From an uncultured Chitinophagales bacterium (lineage in GTDB: Bacteria; Bacteroidota; Bacteroidia; Chitinophagales; Chitinophagaceae), in contig CAMPIQ010000192.1 of assembly GCA_946886475.1 (NCBI GenBank), positions 1 through 5,065 of the forward strand: a stretch of DNA of 5,065 bases. Reading direction: 5' to 3'. Positions 1-5,065 of the stretch are shown piece after piece. The notes under the pieces are model-generated. The model ran no database searches, was not told where the DNA came from, and saw nothing but the letters and a program-made list of their open reading frames with translations. The stretch's first letter is position 1, and every line of letters starts with the position of its first letter. The position numbers were made by a program, and so were the translations under genes.

Positions 1-326
1 GTAAAATAAAAAGAGCCTACTATTTCAGGAGTCAGCAGGCTGATTTAATGAAACAGCATATGAATGCCAGTCCCTACCCTGTTATCTTTTGCGGTGATGT
101 GGGTGATGTGCCTAACTCATATGCCTATTTCAAATTAAAAAAGAATATGCAGGATGCCTTTCTGGAAAAAGGTTCGGGATTGGGAAGAACATTCAGGTTC
201 ATTTCACCAACCCTGAGAATTGACGCGGTGCTGGCTGATGAAAGATTTAAGATAAAACAGTTTGAAATGCCTGAATTCAATTATTCAGATCACCTTCCAT
301 TGCTCACCGACCTTGAATTGAAATAA
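1..326 (+). CDS. Endonuclease/exonuclease/phosphatase (EEP) family protein, C-terminal part
   Basis: The reading frame is open from base 3 to the TAA at 324-326 and enters from outside the window, so the ATG at 48 is an internal Met. The 107 visible residues match the C-terminal third of EEP-fold phosphoesterases (relatives of exonuclease III, APE1 and neutral sphingomyelinase). They include a QADLM helix, the strand PVIFCGD (Asp at 96-98), a GSGLGRTF segment, RIDAVL (the usual R-[IL]-D Asp) and the terminal SDHLPL motif carrying the general catalytic His. Family members cleave phosphodiesters in nucleic acids, lipids or other substrates with Mg2+; the substrate here cannot be told. The oddity is that the normal GD-x-N motif reads GDVGD, so the Asn that contacts the phosphate is a Gly (102-104). 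The stop lies one base from the stop of the convergent DUF6702 gene, and no terminator of its own is visible. The family call is firm; whether the protein is active is uncertain. Confidence 0.85.
   Translation, partial: KIKRAYYFRSQQADLMKQHMNASPYPVIFCGDVGDVPNSYAYFKLKKNMQDAFLEKGSGLGRTFRFISPTLRIDAVLADERFKIKQFEMPEFNYSDHLPLLTDLELK
93..110 (+). repeat. Perfect 9-bp tandem repeat inside the EEP active-site loop
   Basis: The 9-mer GGTGATGTG occurs twice in direct succession (93-101 and 102-110), encoding Gly-Asp-Val twice. The second Gly occupies the position of the conserved catalytic Asn of the EEP family. The repeat is exact; whether it arose by slippage or duplication is inference. Confidence 0.7.
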
Positions 327-327
327 A

Positions 328-870
328 CTAAAAACTAAAACCTGCCTGGCTGGCAGGGAAAACCAGTTTGGTGCTTTTACGGGTACCATTCACCGTTACA
401 TGAAGAATGTTTATCTGTTCAGAAGTGAAATCGTGAAGCAGGGTATTATTCACATCAATTTTCCTGGCCGCCGGCACCAACAACACTTCAAGATAAACAT
501 ACGCGGATTCCTTATCTGCCTCATATCCCACATAATTTAATCTGGCTGGCTTACCATCAACAACTATCGAAAGGTGATTCGCCATATAAGCGGGAATATA
601 TTTATCAAAGGAGGATTTATCCTTTCCGGTTGTAATATCCAGGGTGGTACCATTATTCTTTTCAAGAATGGCTTCCAGGTCGTCAGCAAACATTTTACAA
701 CTTATTTCAAGCGCTTTTGATGCAGTATTGTGACTGATCTCTGTCACGGAAAGGTAAAATGGATGCACGGATGATGTGTTCTCTGAAATAAATGCCGGCT
801 CCGCGGATGGTTTGAAGGCAAAAAAAGAAAAACCAAAAACAAAAAACCATTTATACAGCATTAGCACCAT
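328..870 (-). CDS. DUF6702 family exported protein of unknown function
   Basis: This is a 180-residue protein if started at the ATG at 868-870; the ATG at 859-861 (177 aa) is equally plausible. The frame stays open upstream to an ATG at 990, but that start would add about 40 non-hydrophobic residues ahead of the signal and would run into the divergent gene, so I reject it. Residues 8-19 (WFFVFGFSFFAF) form a hydrophobic core after a Lys, as in a signal peptide or signal anchor. The mature part has HPFYLSVTEISHN (from about residue 36), EISCKMFADDLEAIL, VVDGKPARLNYVGYE and near the end ILHVTVNGTRKSTKL. This is the pattern I recognise from DUF6702 proteins of Bacteroidota. No enzymatic motif is visible and its function is not established. 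It is transcribed divergently from the HupE/UreJ-like gene, and a terminator hairpin overlaps its 3' end. The family call is strong, the exact start uncertain. Confidence 0.82.
   Translation of the reverse strand: MVLMLYKWFFVFGFSFFAFKPSAEPAFISENTSSVHPFYLSVTEISHNTASKALEISCKMFADDLEAILEKNNGTTLDITTGKDKSSFDKYIPAYMANHLSIVVDGKPARLNYVGYEADKESAYVYLEVLLVPAARKIDVNNTLLHDFTSEQINILHVTVNGTRKSTKLVFPASQAGFSF
331..357 (-). terminator. Intrinsic terminator overlapping the 3' end of the DUF6702 gene
   Basis: A perfect 6-bp GC-rich inverted repeat, CCTGCC (341-346) and GGCAGG (352-357) with a 5-nt loop, lies within the last codons of the minus-strand gene. Read on the minus strand, the hairpin is followed at once by TTTTAGTTTTTAG, a T-rich tract that contains the TAG stop codon (328-330). 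On the plus strand it is followed by GGGAAAACC, so it should act only for the minus-strand gene. This is a short but well-formed rho-independent terminator. Confidence 0.6.
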
Positions 871-988
871 CAGAATAGATTTTTTTTCCTTTACAAAAGT
901 CTGGTTTATTTTGAAGCCCTGAAAATTTAAAGCGTTAAAACTAGAAATGGGTTTGGGAACGTATTGTCCCTTCTCCTTACATTGGCAC
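871..988. promoter_or_regulatory. Divergent intergenic region expected to hold promoters for DUF6702 and HupE/UreJ-like genes
   Basis: These 118 bases separate two divergent starts, so both promoters are expected here. I searched for the Bacteroidota sigma factor consensus (TTTG near -33, TAnnTTTG near -7). No exact match exists. The best candidate for the minus strand is CAAAAGTC at 894-901, which reads GACTTTTG (one mismatch from TAnnTTTG). A plus-strand TTTG at 910-913 has no good -7 partner. A purine stretch reading AAAGGA on the minus strand lies about 16 bases before the 870 start, too far to be a convincing ribosome binding site. No clear operator palindrome is seen. Confidence 0.35.
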
Positions 989-1564
989 ATGGAAGATTTT
1001 GGTTTCTATTTTCAATTTGGCTGGGATCATATCATTGATATCGGCGCTCTGGATCATATCTTTTTTATTGCTGCCCTGGCAGCCATTTACATGCTTAAGG
1101 ACTGGAAACAGGTATTGATACTGGTTACTGCTTTTACTTTAGGCCATGCGATAACTATGATACTCAGTTCAAAAAATTTAATTGAGGTCAATACAGGATG
1201 GATCGAATTTCTGATCCCCTGTACTATTGTAGTTACGGCCCTGAGCAATCTTTTTCAGAAAACTTTTACACAAAGAACTATACGCATCAACTATTTTTTA
1301 GCGTTGTTCTTTGGCCTCATTCATGGTTTGGCCTATGCCAACCTTATAAAATTCATGATCACCGGTGAACAGGATTTCGTATGGTCGTGGTTTAGTTTTA
1401 GTGTAGGTTTGGAAGCGGGACAGATACTTGTGGTTTTTCTGATCCTTTTACTGGCCCAGCTGTTTGTCGGGATTTTTAAATTAAATCGCAGGATCTGGGT
1501 AATGACCGTTTCAGTTGCGGTGTTGATCTTTGCATTAAAAATGGCTATTGAAAGAGTGCCGTAA
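989..1564 (+). CDS. HupE/UreJ family integral membrane protein
   Basis: This 191-residue protein is dominated by hydrophobic segments: roughly residues 20-36, 42-59, 72-89, 100-120, 143-166 and 170-187, so about six membrane spans. Conserved polar residues typical of the HupE/UreJ_2 family sit in or next to the spans: WDHI (H14), ALDHI (D22, H23), TLGHAIT (H53), FGLIHGLAYA (H112) and GLEAGQ (E142). HupE and UreJ were named from hydrogenase and urease clusters and are thought to be nickel/cobalt permeases, but Bacteroidota members like this one usually stand outside such clusters and their substrate is unproven. No hydrogenase or urease gene is visible here. I chose the ATG at 989, which begins MEDFGFYFQFGWDHI, the usual N-terminus. 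The in-frame ATG at 947 would add an atypical 14-residue leader. It is divergent from DUF6702 and followed after 108 bases by the M1 peptidase gene. Confidence 0.85.
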   Translation: MEDFGFYFQFGWDHIIDIGALDHIFFIAALAAIYMLKDWKQVLILVTAFTLGHAITMILSSKNLIEVNTGWIEFLIPCTIVVTALSNLFQKTFTQRTIRINYFLALFFGLIHGLAYANLIKFMITGEQDFVWSWFSFSVGLEAGQILVVFLILLLAQLFVGIFKLNRRIWVMTVSVAVLIFALKMAIERVP

Positions 1565-1672
1565 TGTGCCATGATCGGTTATTGGTTGCAAAGCCCTTAA
1601 CTACATCAAGATTTTGCATAATTTACTGCCTCCTTCCAACATAATTTTATATATCACATAAATCAATAACAC
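1565..1672. other. Spacer between HupE/UreJ-like and M1 peptidase genes
   Basis: This 108-bp AT-rich spacer contains no open frame of note. I see no GC-rich hairpin with a T-tract, so readthrough from the membrane-protein gene into the peptidase gene is possible. The last 40 bases before the peptidase ATG are very AT-rich and lack a Shine-Dalgarno sequence, as is usual in Bacteroidota. Confidence 0.6.
1613..1649 (+). promoter_or_regulatory. Weak candidate Bacteroidota-type promoter for the M1 peptidase gene
   Basis: TTTG at 1613-1616 could be a -33 element, and TAATTTTA at 1642-1649 differs from the -7 consensus TAnnTTTG at one base. The 25-bp gap is longer than the usual roughly 17-23 bp, so this is only a candidate. 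It would give a transcript start around 1655 and a very short leader. Confidence 0.2.
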
Positions 1673-4048
1673 ATGAAGAAAGTTTTCTTGTTTTTTGCAT
1701 CGGCAGGTATCTTACTTACCTCTTTTGCTCAGAACATTCAAAACAACCCCGGCTCTAACCATGGAAATAAGTTTGAGCAGCTTGGCACTATATTGCCAAC
1801 TCCCAACCAGTACAGGTCGGCCAGTGGTGCACCAGGTCCAAAATACTGGCAGCAAAGATGCGATTATGACATCAGGGCAACCCTTGATGAAGTAGCATTG
1901 AAGCTGACAGGTTCTGAAACGGTAACCTACTACAACAATTCTCCCGATGTATTAACCTATTTATGGCTGCAGCTGGATGAAAATGAGCACAGCACCATCA
2001 ATAATGCCAACTACCAGAACAGCAGCACCATGCCCAACCGCGGTGTTCAGTTATCGCAACTGGAAAATATGGAGAACAACAAAGCTGACAATGGTTATGG
2101 TCATATCATCACCAAACTCACAGATGCTGCAGGCAAACCCCTGAAGTACACCATTAACAAGACCATGATGAGGATTGAATTACCTCAGGCCTTAAAACCA
2201 GGTCAGAAATTTATTTTTAAATGCGACTGGAATTACAAAATTCCGGATCGTATTTCCATGGGTGGCCGTGGCGGTTATGAATATTTTGCTGAAGATGAGA
2301 ATTATATCTTCACCATTGCACAATGGTATCCCCGGCTTTGTGTGTATACCGATTATACCGGTTGGCAGAATAAGCAGTTTACCGGGCGTGGTGAATTTGC
2401 ACTCACCTTCGGAAACTTTAAAGTTCAGATGACGGTTCCTTCCGATCATGTTGTTGGTAGTACAGGAGAATGTCTCAACTATGCACAAACGCTTTCACCT
2501 GCCCAGCAGGCGCGCTGGAAAAAAGCCCAGACCTCCAAAGATGTTATTGAGATCGTAACACTTGCAGAAGCTAAGGCAGCAGAATCTAAAAAGAGCAAGG
2601 CAAAAAAAACCTGGATTTTCAAAGCGGAAAATGTACGTGATTTCGCATGGACCTCTTCGCGCAAATTTGTGATGGATGCCATGCCTGTATCTGTTGAAGG
2701 TAAAAAGATCATGTGCATGAGTTTTTATGGTAAAGAAGCCTATAACCTGTGGCGCAGGTATTCCACCAAGGTGGTTGCGCATACCATCAAGACCTATTCC
2801 AAATATTCTATCCCCTATCCTTATCCAACAGCACAAAGTGTTGAAGCCTCCAGTGGTATGGAATATCCCATGATCTGTTTCAATAACGGCCGTACCAATA
2901 AGGATGGCTCCTATAGCGAACAAACCAAATATGCAATGATTGGTGTGATCACACACGAAGTTGGACATAACTTCTTCCCGATGATCATTAACAGTGATGA
3001 AAGACAATGGACATGGATGGATGAAGGCATCAATTCATTTGTACAGTTTTTAACACAGGAAGAATTCGACAATCGTTATCCTTCGCGCAGAGGAGCTGCA
3101 TGGGCTATAACCGATTATATGAAGCTGCCAAAGGACCAGCTGGAACCTATCATGGTAAATTCTGAGAATATTGTACACTTTGGAAACAACGCCTATGGCA
3201 AACCTGCTACCGCTTTGAACATTCTCAGGGAAACCATCATGGGACGTGAATTATTTGACTACGCATTCAGGGAATATTCACGTAGATGGGCATTCAAACA
3301 TCCTGAACCTGCCGATTTCTTCCGTACCATGGAAGACGCCAGCGGAGAAGACCTTGACTGGTTCTGGAGAGGATGGTTCTACGGAACAGATGCCGTAGAT
3401 ATCTCGCTGGATTCAGTAAAATACGCAAGAGCTGAAGCCGGAAATAACCGTCCGGGAAATAACCGCCCGAATCTGCAACCCCTGGCAAAGCCATCACCGG
3501 TAATAGAAGATATCAGCAAGATCAGGAACCGTGAAGCAGGAATTGAATTTCAAACTGATGTTGATACTTCACTGAGAGATTTCTACTGGAGGTACTCCCG
3601 TGGTATTGAAGCTTATGATACAGCAAAATATGCGATGCCACAAGGTGGATTTGGATCTCCTGAACCGCTGACCGAAGCTGAAAAGGCAAACCTTACCGGA
3701 AAACATTTTTATGAACTGCACTTCAGCAATAAAGGCGGACTGGTTTCACCAATCATTATTGAATGGACATTTAAGGATGGAACAAAAGAAATTGACCAGA
3801 TCCCCGCACAGGTTTGGAGAATGAATGAAAACAGCGTAGTGAAATTCTTTATGAAGGACAAAGAAGTGGCCTCTATTACGCTGGACCCATTGCAGCAAAC
3901 AGCGGATATCGATCCTTCTAACAATAATTGGGGCGGACCAGAGGGCCAGCCCAGCAGGTTCCAGGTATTTAAAATGAAGCAGGCTGAGAGAGGATTTTCA
4001 AATAATGTGAACCCTATGCAGAAAGCCCGGGAGAAGAAAGATTTTTGA
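1673..4048 (+). CDS. Secreted M1 family zinc metallopeptidase (gluzincin aminopeptidase-like)
   Basis: This 791-residue protein starts with a clear signal peptide (MKK, hydrophobic stretch, probable cleavage after A19 in SFA-QN), so it is exported. An N-terminal beta-rich M1 domain spans about residues 60-285, followed by a catalytic domain at about 310-585. Catalytic features are complete: SGMEYP (E397, the GxMEN-type substrate amino-terminus motif), HEVGH (zinc ligands H428 and H432, general base E429), the third zinc ligand E451 exactly 18 residues after H432 in WMDEG, and Y508 in AYGKPATAL at the position of the transition-state Tyr. Family members remove N-terminal residues from peptides; the specificity here is unknown. 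Oddities are a Lys/Ala-rich stretch (about 299-313, AESKKSKAKK) between the first two domains and a GNNRP duplication (590-599) before a C-terminal region of about 190 residues. I see no typical type IX secretion C-terminal domain. It is followed at once by a strong terminator. Confidence 0.93.
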   Translation: MKKVFLFFASAGILLTSFAQNIQNNPGSNHGNKFEQLGTILPTPNQYRSASGAPGPKYWQQRCDYDIRATLDEVALKLTGSETVTYYNNSPDVLTYLWLQLDENEHSTINNANYQNSSTMPNRGVQLSQLENMENNKADNGYGHIITKLTDAAGKPLKYTINKTMMRIELPQALKPGQKFIFKCDWNYKIPDRISMGGRGGYEYFAEDENYIFTIAQWYPRLCVYTDYTGWQNKQFTGRGEFALTFGNFKVQMTVPSDHVVGSTGECLNYAQTLSPAQQARWKKAQTSKDVIEIVTLAEAKAAESKKSKAKKTWIFKAENVRDFAWTSSRKFVMDAMPVSVEGKKIMCMSFYGKEAYNLWRRYSTKVVAHTIKTYSKYSIPYPYPTAQSVEASSGMEYPMICFNNGRTNKDGSYSEQTKYAMIGVITHEVGHNFFPMIINSDERQWTWMDEGINSFVQFLTQEEFDNRYPSRRGAAWAITDYMKLPKDQLEPIMVNSENIVHFGNNAYGKPATALNILRETIMGRELFDYAFREYSRRWAFKHPEPADFFRTMEDASGEDLDWFWRGWFYGTDAVDISLDSVKYARAEAGNNRPGNNRPNLQPLAKPSPVIEDISKIRNREAGIEFQTDVDTSLRDFYWRYSRGIEAYDTAKYAMPQGGFGSPEPLTEAEKANLTGKHFYELHFSNKGGLVSPIIIEWTFKDGTKEIDQIPAQVWRMNENSVVKFFMKDKEVASITLDPLQQTADIDPSNNNWGGPEGQPSRFQVFKMKQAERGFSNNVNPMQKAREKKDF
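3440..3469 (+). repeat. 15-bp near-perfect tandem repeat in the M1 peptidase linker
   Basis: Two adjacent 15-mers (3440-3454 and 3455-3469) differ at a single synonymous position (CGT/CCG versus CGC/CCG) and encode GNNRP twice (residues 590-599). They lie just after the catalytic domain, in a Pro/Asn-rich stretch that looks like a flexible linker. The repeat is in frame, so copy-number change would lengthen or shorten the linker without breaking the gene. Confidence 0.75.
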
Positions 4049-4063
4049 TGTCATTTTATATTT

Positions 4064-4095
4064 AAAAAAGGCCGTTCAAATGAACGGCCTTTTTT
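4064..4095 (+). terminator. Strong intrinsic terminator after the M1 peptidase gene
   Basis: A perfect 15-bp inverted repeat (4064-4078 against 4081-4095) consists of a 6-base A run, the GC-rich core GGCCGTTCA, its complement TGAACGGCC and a 6-base T run. In RNA the tip would probably open to a CAAATG loop above a stem with core AAGGCCGTT. It starts 15 bases after the peptidase stop codon. Because A and T runs flank both sides, it could work in both directions, but no minus-strand gene here needs it. Confidence 0.93.
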
Positions 4096-4154
4096 ATTGC
4101 ATTAATATATTATACCTTACTTCAACACAACCATTTCCACCTCAATTATTTTTT

Positions 4155-4625
4155 ATGAACCCTAACGAACTATTGATCCACAGGTTTTATTCCTGCTTTG
4201 GGAATAAAGACTACCTGGGCATGCAAAATTGCTATTCTGATCAAGCAGTTTTTAACGATCCGGTTTTTCAAAATTTAAATGCAGCAGAAGTGAAGTCCAT
4301 GTGGGAAATGTTTTGTAAAAAAGGGAAAGACCTTGTAGTTCATTTCAGCAATGTTAATTCCGGTGAAGTGCATGGAACAGCTAAATGGATAGCCCACTAT
4401 ACTTTTTCACAAACCGGGAAAAAAGTGGTGAATAAGATTGAAGCAAAGTTCCGGTTTGAAAATGGACTGATCATATATCATGAAGATGATTTTAATTTTT
4501 ACAATTGGGCAAGCCAGGCTTTGGGATTACCCGGAATTTTATTAGGAAAAACTGCTTACCTGAAAAATAAGGTCAGGAAATCAGCAATGAAGAACCTGGA
4601 TAGGTTTATGAAGTCAACAGCCTGA
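4155..4625 (+). CDS. NTF2-like / SnoaL-fold (nuclear transport factor 2 family) protein
   Basis: This 156-residue cytoplasmic protein has no signal peptide. The N-terminal helix LLIHRFYSCFGNKDYLGMQNCYSDQAVF (residues 6-33), followed by NDPVF and a WEMF helix (about 50-53), is the classic start of an NTF2-like alpha+beta cone. The strands follow in VVHFSNVN, GTAKWIAHYTFS, VVNKIEAKFRFENGLI and HEDDFNFYNWA. The fold binds small molecules in a pocket and includes both enzymes and non-catalytic proteins; a substrate cannot be read from this sequence. After the fold comes a C-terminal extension (about 122-156) with a hydrophobic GLPGILLG and a basic helix KNKVRKSAMKNLDRFMK. I chose the ATG at 4155 because the in-frame ATG at 4080 lies inside the terminator hairpin and its extra 25 residues do not look like the fold. 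The short leader is AT-rich without a Shine-Dalgarno. It appears monocistronic. Confidence 0.82.
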   Translation: MNPNELLIHRFYSCFGNKDYLGMQNCYSDQAVFNDPVFQNLNAAEVKSMWEMFCKKGKDLVVHFSNVNSGEVHGTAKWIAHYTFSQTGKKVVNKIEAKFRFENGLIIYHEDDFNFYNWASQALGLPGILLGKTAYLKNKVRKSAMKNLDRFMKSTA

Positions 4626-4694
4626 TTATTTGATTTGCAAAAAATCAGTTGTTCTCCTTATCAATTCCATTTCATTCTGCCTGGAAAATATAAA
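4626..4694. other. Convergent spacer between the NTF2-like gene and the HsdR_N-like gene
   Basis: This 69-bp spacer carries only weak structure. TGATTT (4631-4636) and AAATCA (4642-4647) form an AT-rich hairpin just past the NTF2-like stop, but a proper U-tract does not follow, so it is at best a weak terminator. The rest shows nothing recognisable. Confidence 0.5.
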
Positions 4695-4705
4695 TTATTT
4701 CCAGG
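4680..4705 (-). repeat. Inverted repeat straddling the stop codon of the HsdR_N-like gene
   Basis: CCTGGAAA (4680-4687) and TTTCCAGG (4698-4705) form a perfect 8-bp inverted repeat with a 10-nt AT-only loop. The TAA stop of the minus-strand gene (4695-4697) lies in the loop. On the minus strand it is not followed by a T-tract, so I do not call it a terminator. It may instead stabilise the 3' end, or be chance. Confidence 0.45.
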
Positions 4706-5065
4706 ATGGCATTTCTTTCAGCAACAGCAGATCATTTTCCTTTTTCCATCCGATTGTACTGATTCCATTTGTAATGATAATATAATCTACCGGTACACTG
4801 ATATTGTATCTCAATACCTGCTGCAAAACAGTTTCGCTCAGTTTTACTTCGGGTTCCTTGCATTCTACCAGCATCCAGGGCTTATGCAACCGGTCATAGA
4901 TCAATATGTCAAATCTTTTCTTCAGCTCCCCCAGCCTGATCTCCTTTTCAAGCGCAATAACAGTAGAAGGATAGTGTAAGTAATTTACCAGATAGTTTAC
5001 GAAATTCTGCCTCACCCATTCTTCGCCGGTTAACAATAGCCATGATTTACGGATCGTATCAAAAA
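4695..5065 (-). CDS. Stand-alone HsdR N-terminal-like PD-(D/E)XK nuclease-fold protein, N-terminus cut off
   Basis: The frame is open from the window end (5065) to the TAA at 4695-4697. The visible 5' codons read FDTIRKSWLLLTGEEWVRQNF, so the TTG at 5036 is an internal Leu and the true start lies outside, probably only about 20-30 residues further. The protein matches the small Bacteroidota family with a type I restriction HsdR N-terminal domain (HSDR_N). It shows the PD-(D/E)XK nuclease pattern: RFDIL (Asp at 4908-4910), then VECK (Glu at 4863-4865, Lys at 4857-4859), followed by QVLRY, a QxxxY motif as found in HsdR and RecB-type nucleases. It ends soon after the fold, so it lacks the helicase and coupling domains of true HsdR, and no hsdM or hsdS is visible. 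DNA cleavage is plausible from the intact motifs but its cellular role is unknown. It converges on the NTF2-like gene. Confidence 0.85.
   Translation of the reverse strand, partial: FDTIRKSWLLLTGEEWVRQNFVNYLVNYLHYPSTVIALEKEIRLGELKKRFDILIYDRLHKPWMLVECKEPEVKLSETVLQQVLRYNISVPVDYIIITNGISTIGWKKENDLLLLKEMPSWK

Noticed and set aside
48..50. ATG at 48 as the start of a 92-residue protein
   Set aside because: The same frame is open to the window start and the upstream codons (KRAYYFRSQQADL) are typical EEP family sequence, so this is an internal Met of a truncated gene.
947..988. Upstream ATG at 947 for the HupE/UreJ-like gene
   Set aside because: The added 14 residues are unlike the family N-terminus, and the ATG at 989 gives the expected start directly before FGFYFQFGWDHI.
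871..990. N-terminal extension of DUF6702 to the ATG at 990
   Set aside because: It would place about 40 polar residues ahead of the signal peptide and overlap the start of the divergent gene.
2495..3007. 170-residue minus-strand open frame inside the M1 peptidase gene
   Set aside because: It lies antisense to the highly conserved catalytic domain, has no recognisable family features, and is best explained as a codon-bias shadow.
4080..4154. Start of the NTF2-like gene at the ATG at 4080
   Set aside because: This ATG lies within the terminator hairpin and the extra 25 residues precede a normal family N-terminus at 4155.
4635..4979. 114-residue plus-strand open frame at the right end
   Set aside because: It is antisense to the HsdR_N-like gene, whose nuclease motifs are clear; its own translation is Phe/Gln-rich and resembles nothing known.
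5034..5036. TTG at 5036 as start codon of the nuclease-fold gene
   Set aside because: The frame continues upstream with family-like residues (FDTIRKSWL) to the window end, so TTG is an internal Leu codon.
1..5065. A novel defence, mobile or RNA-based system
   Set aside because: I looked for repeat arrays, transposase or recombinase genes, toxin-antitoxin pairs and long structured non-coding stretches on both strands and found none. The only nuclease-like genes are partial at the window edges, and no gap exceeds about 120 bases.

Overview
The window looks like ordinary chromosomal DNA from a Bacteroidota bacterium, most likely a member of the Chitinophagaceae or a close relative. The evidence is moderate to low GC, AT-rich leaders without Shine-Dalgarno sequences before the start codons, and protein families (DUF6702, a HupE/UreJ-like membrane protein, a long secreted M1 metallopeptidase, a stand-alone HsdR N-terminal-domain protein) whose sequences resemble members I know from that group. 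This placement rests on recognition, not on a search. I see no rRNA, tRNA, CRISPR array, insertion sequence, phage gene or attachment site.

Layout from left to right: (1) 1-326 (+), the C-terminal end of an endonuclease/exonuclease/phosphatase (EEP) family protein, cut by the window start. (2) 328-870 (-), a DUF6702 family exported protein. It converges on the EEP gene with one base between the two stop codons, and a terminator hairpin is built into its last codons. (3) 871-988, a divergent promoter region. (4) 989-1564 (+), a HupE/UreJ family polytopic membrane protein with conserved intramembrane His/Asp/Glu residues. (5) 1565-1672, a spacer without a visible terminator. (6) 1673-4048 (+), a secreted M1 family zinc metallopeptidase with a complete active site. 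(7) 4064-4095, a strong intrinsic terminator. (8) 4155-4625 (+), an NTF2-like/SnoaL-fold protein. (9) 4626-4694, a short convergent spacer. (10) 4695-5065 (-), a stand-alone HsdR N-terminal-like PD-(D/E)XK nuclease-fold protein, cut at its N-terminus by the window end.

Functionally, the central block (DUF6702, HupE/UreJ-like and M1 peptidase) is envelope-oriented: one exported protein of unknown function, one inner-membrane protein possibly handling a metal ion or small solute, and one exported zinc peptidase. Whether they work together is inference from proximity. The flanking genes look unrelated to this block. I found no convincing previously undescribed system. The points most worth a second look are an EEP protein whose usual catalytic Asn is replaced by Gly next to a 9-bp tandem repeat, a terminator embedded in the end of the DUF6702 coding sequence, and the DUF6702-HupE-M1 neighbourhood.
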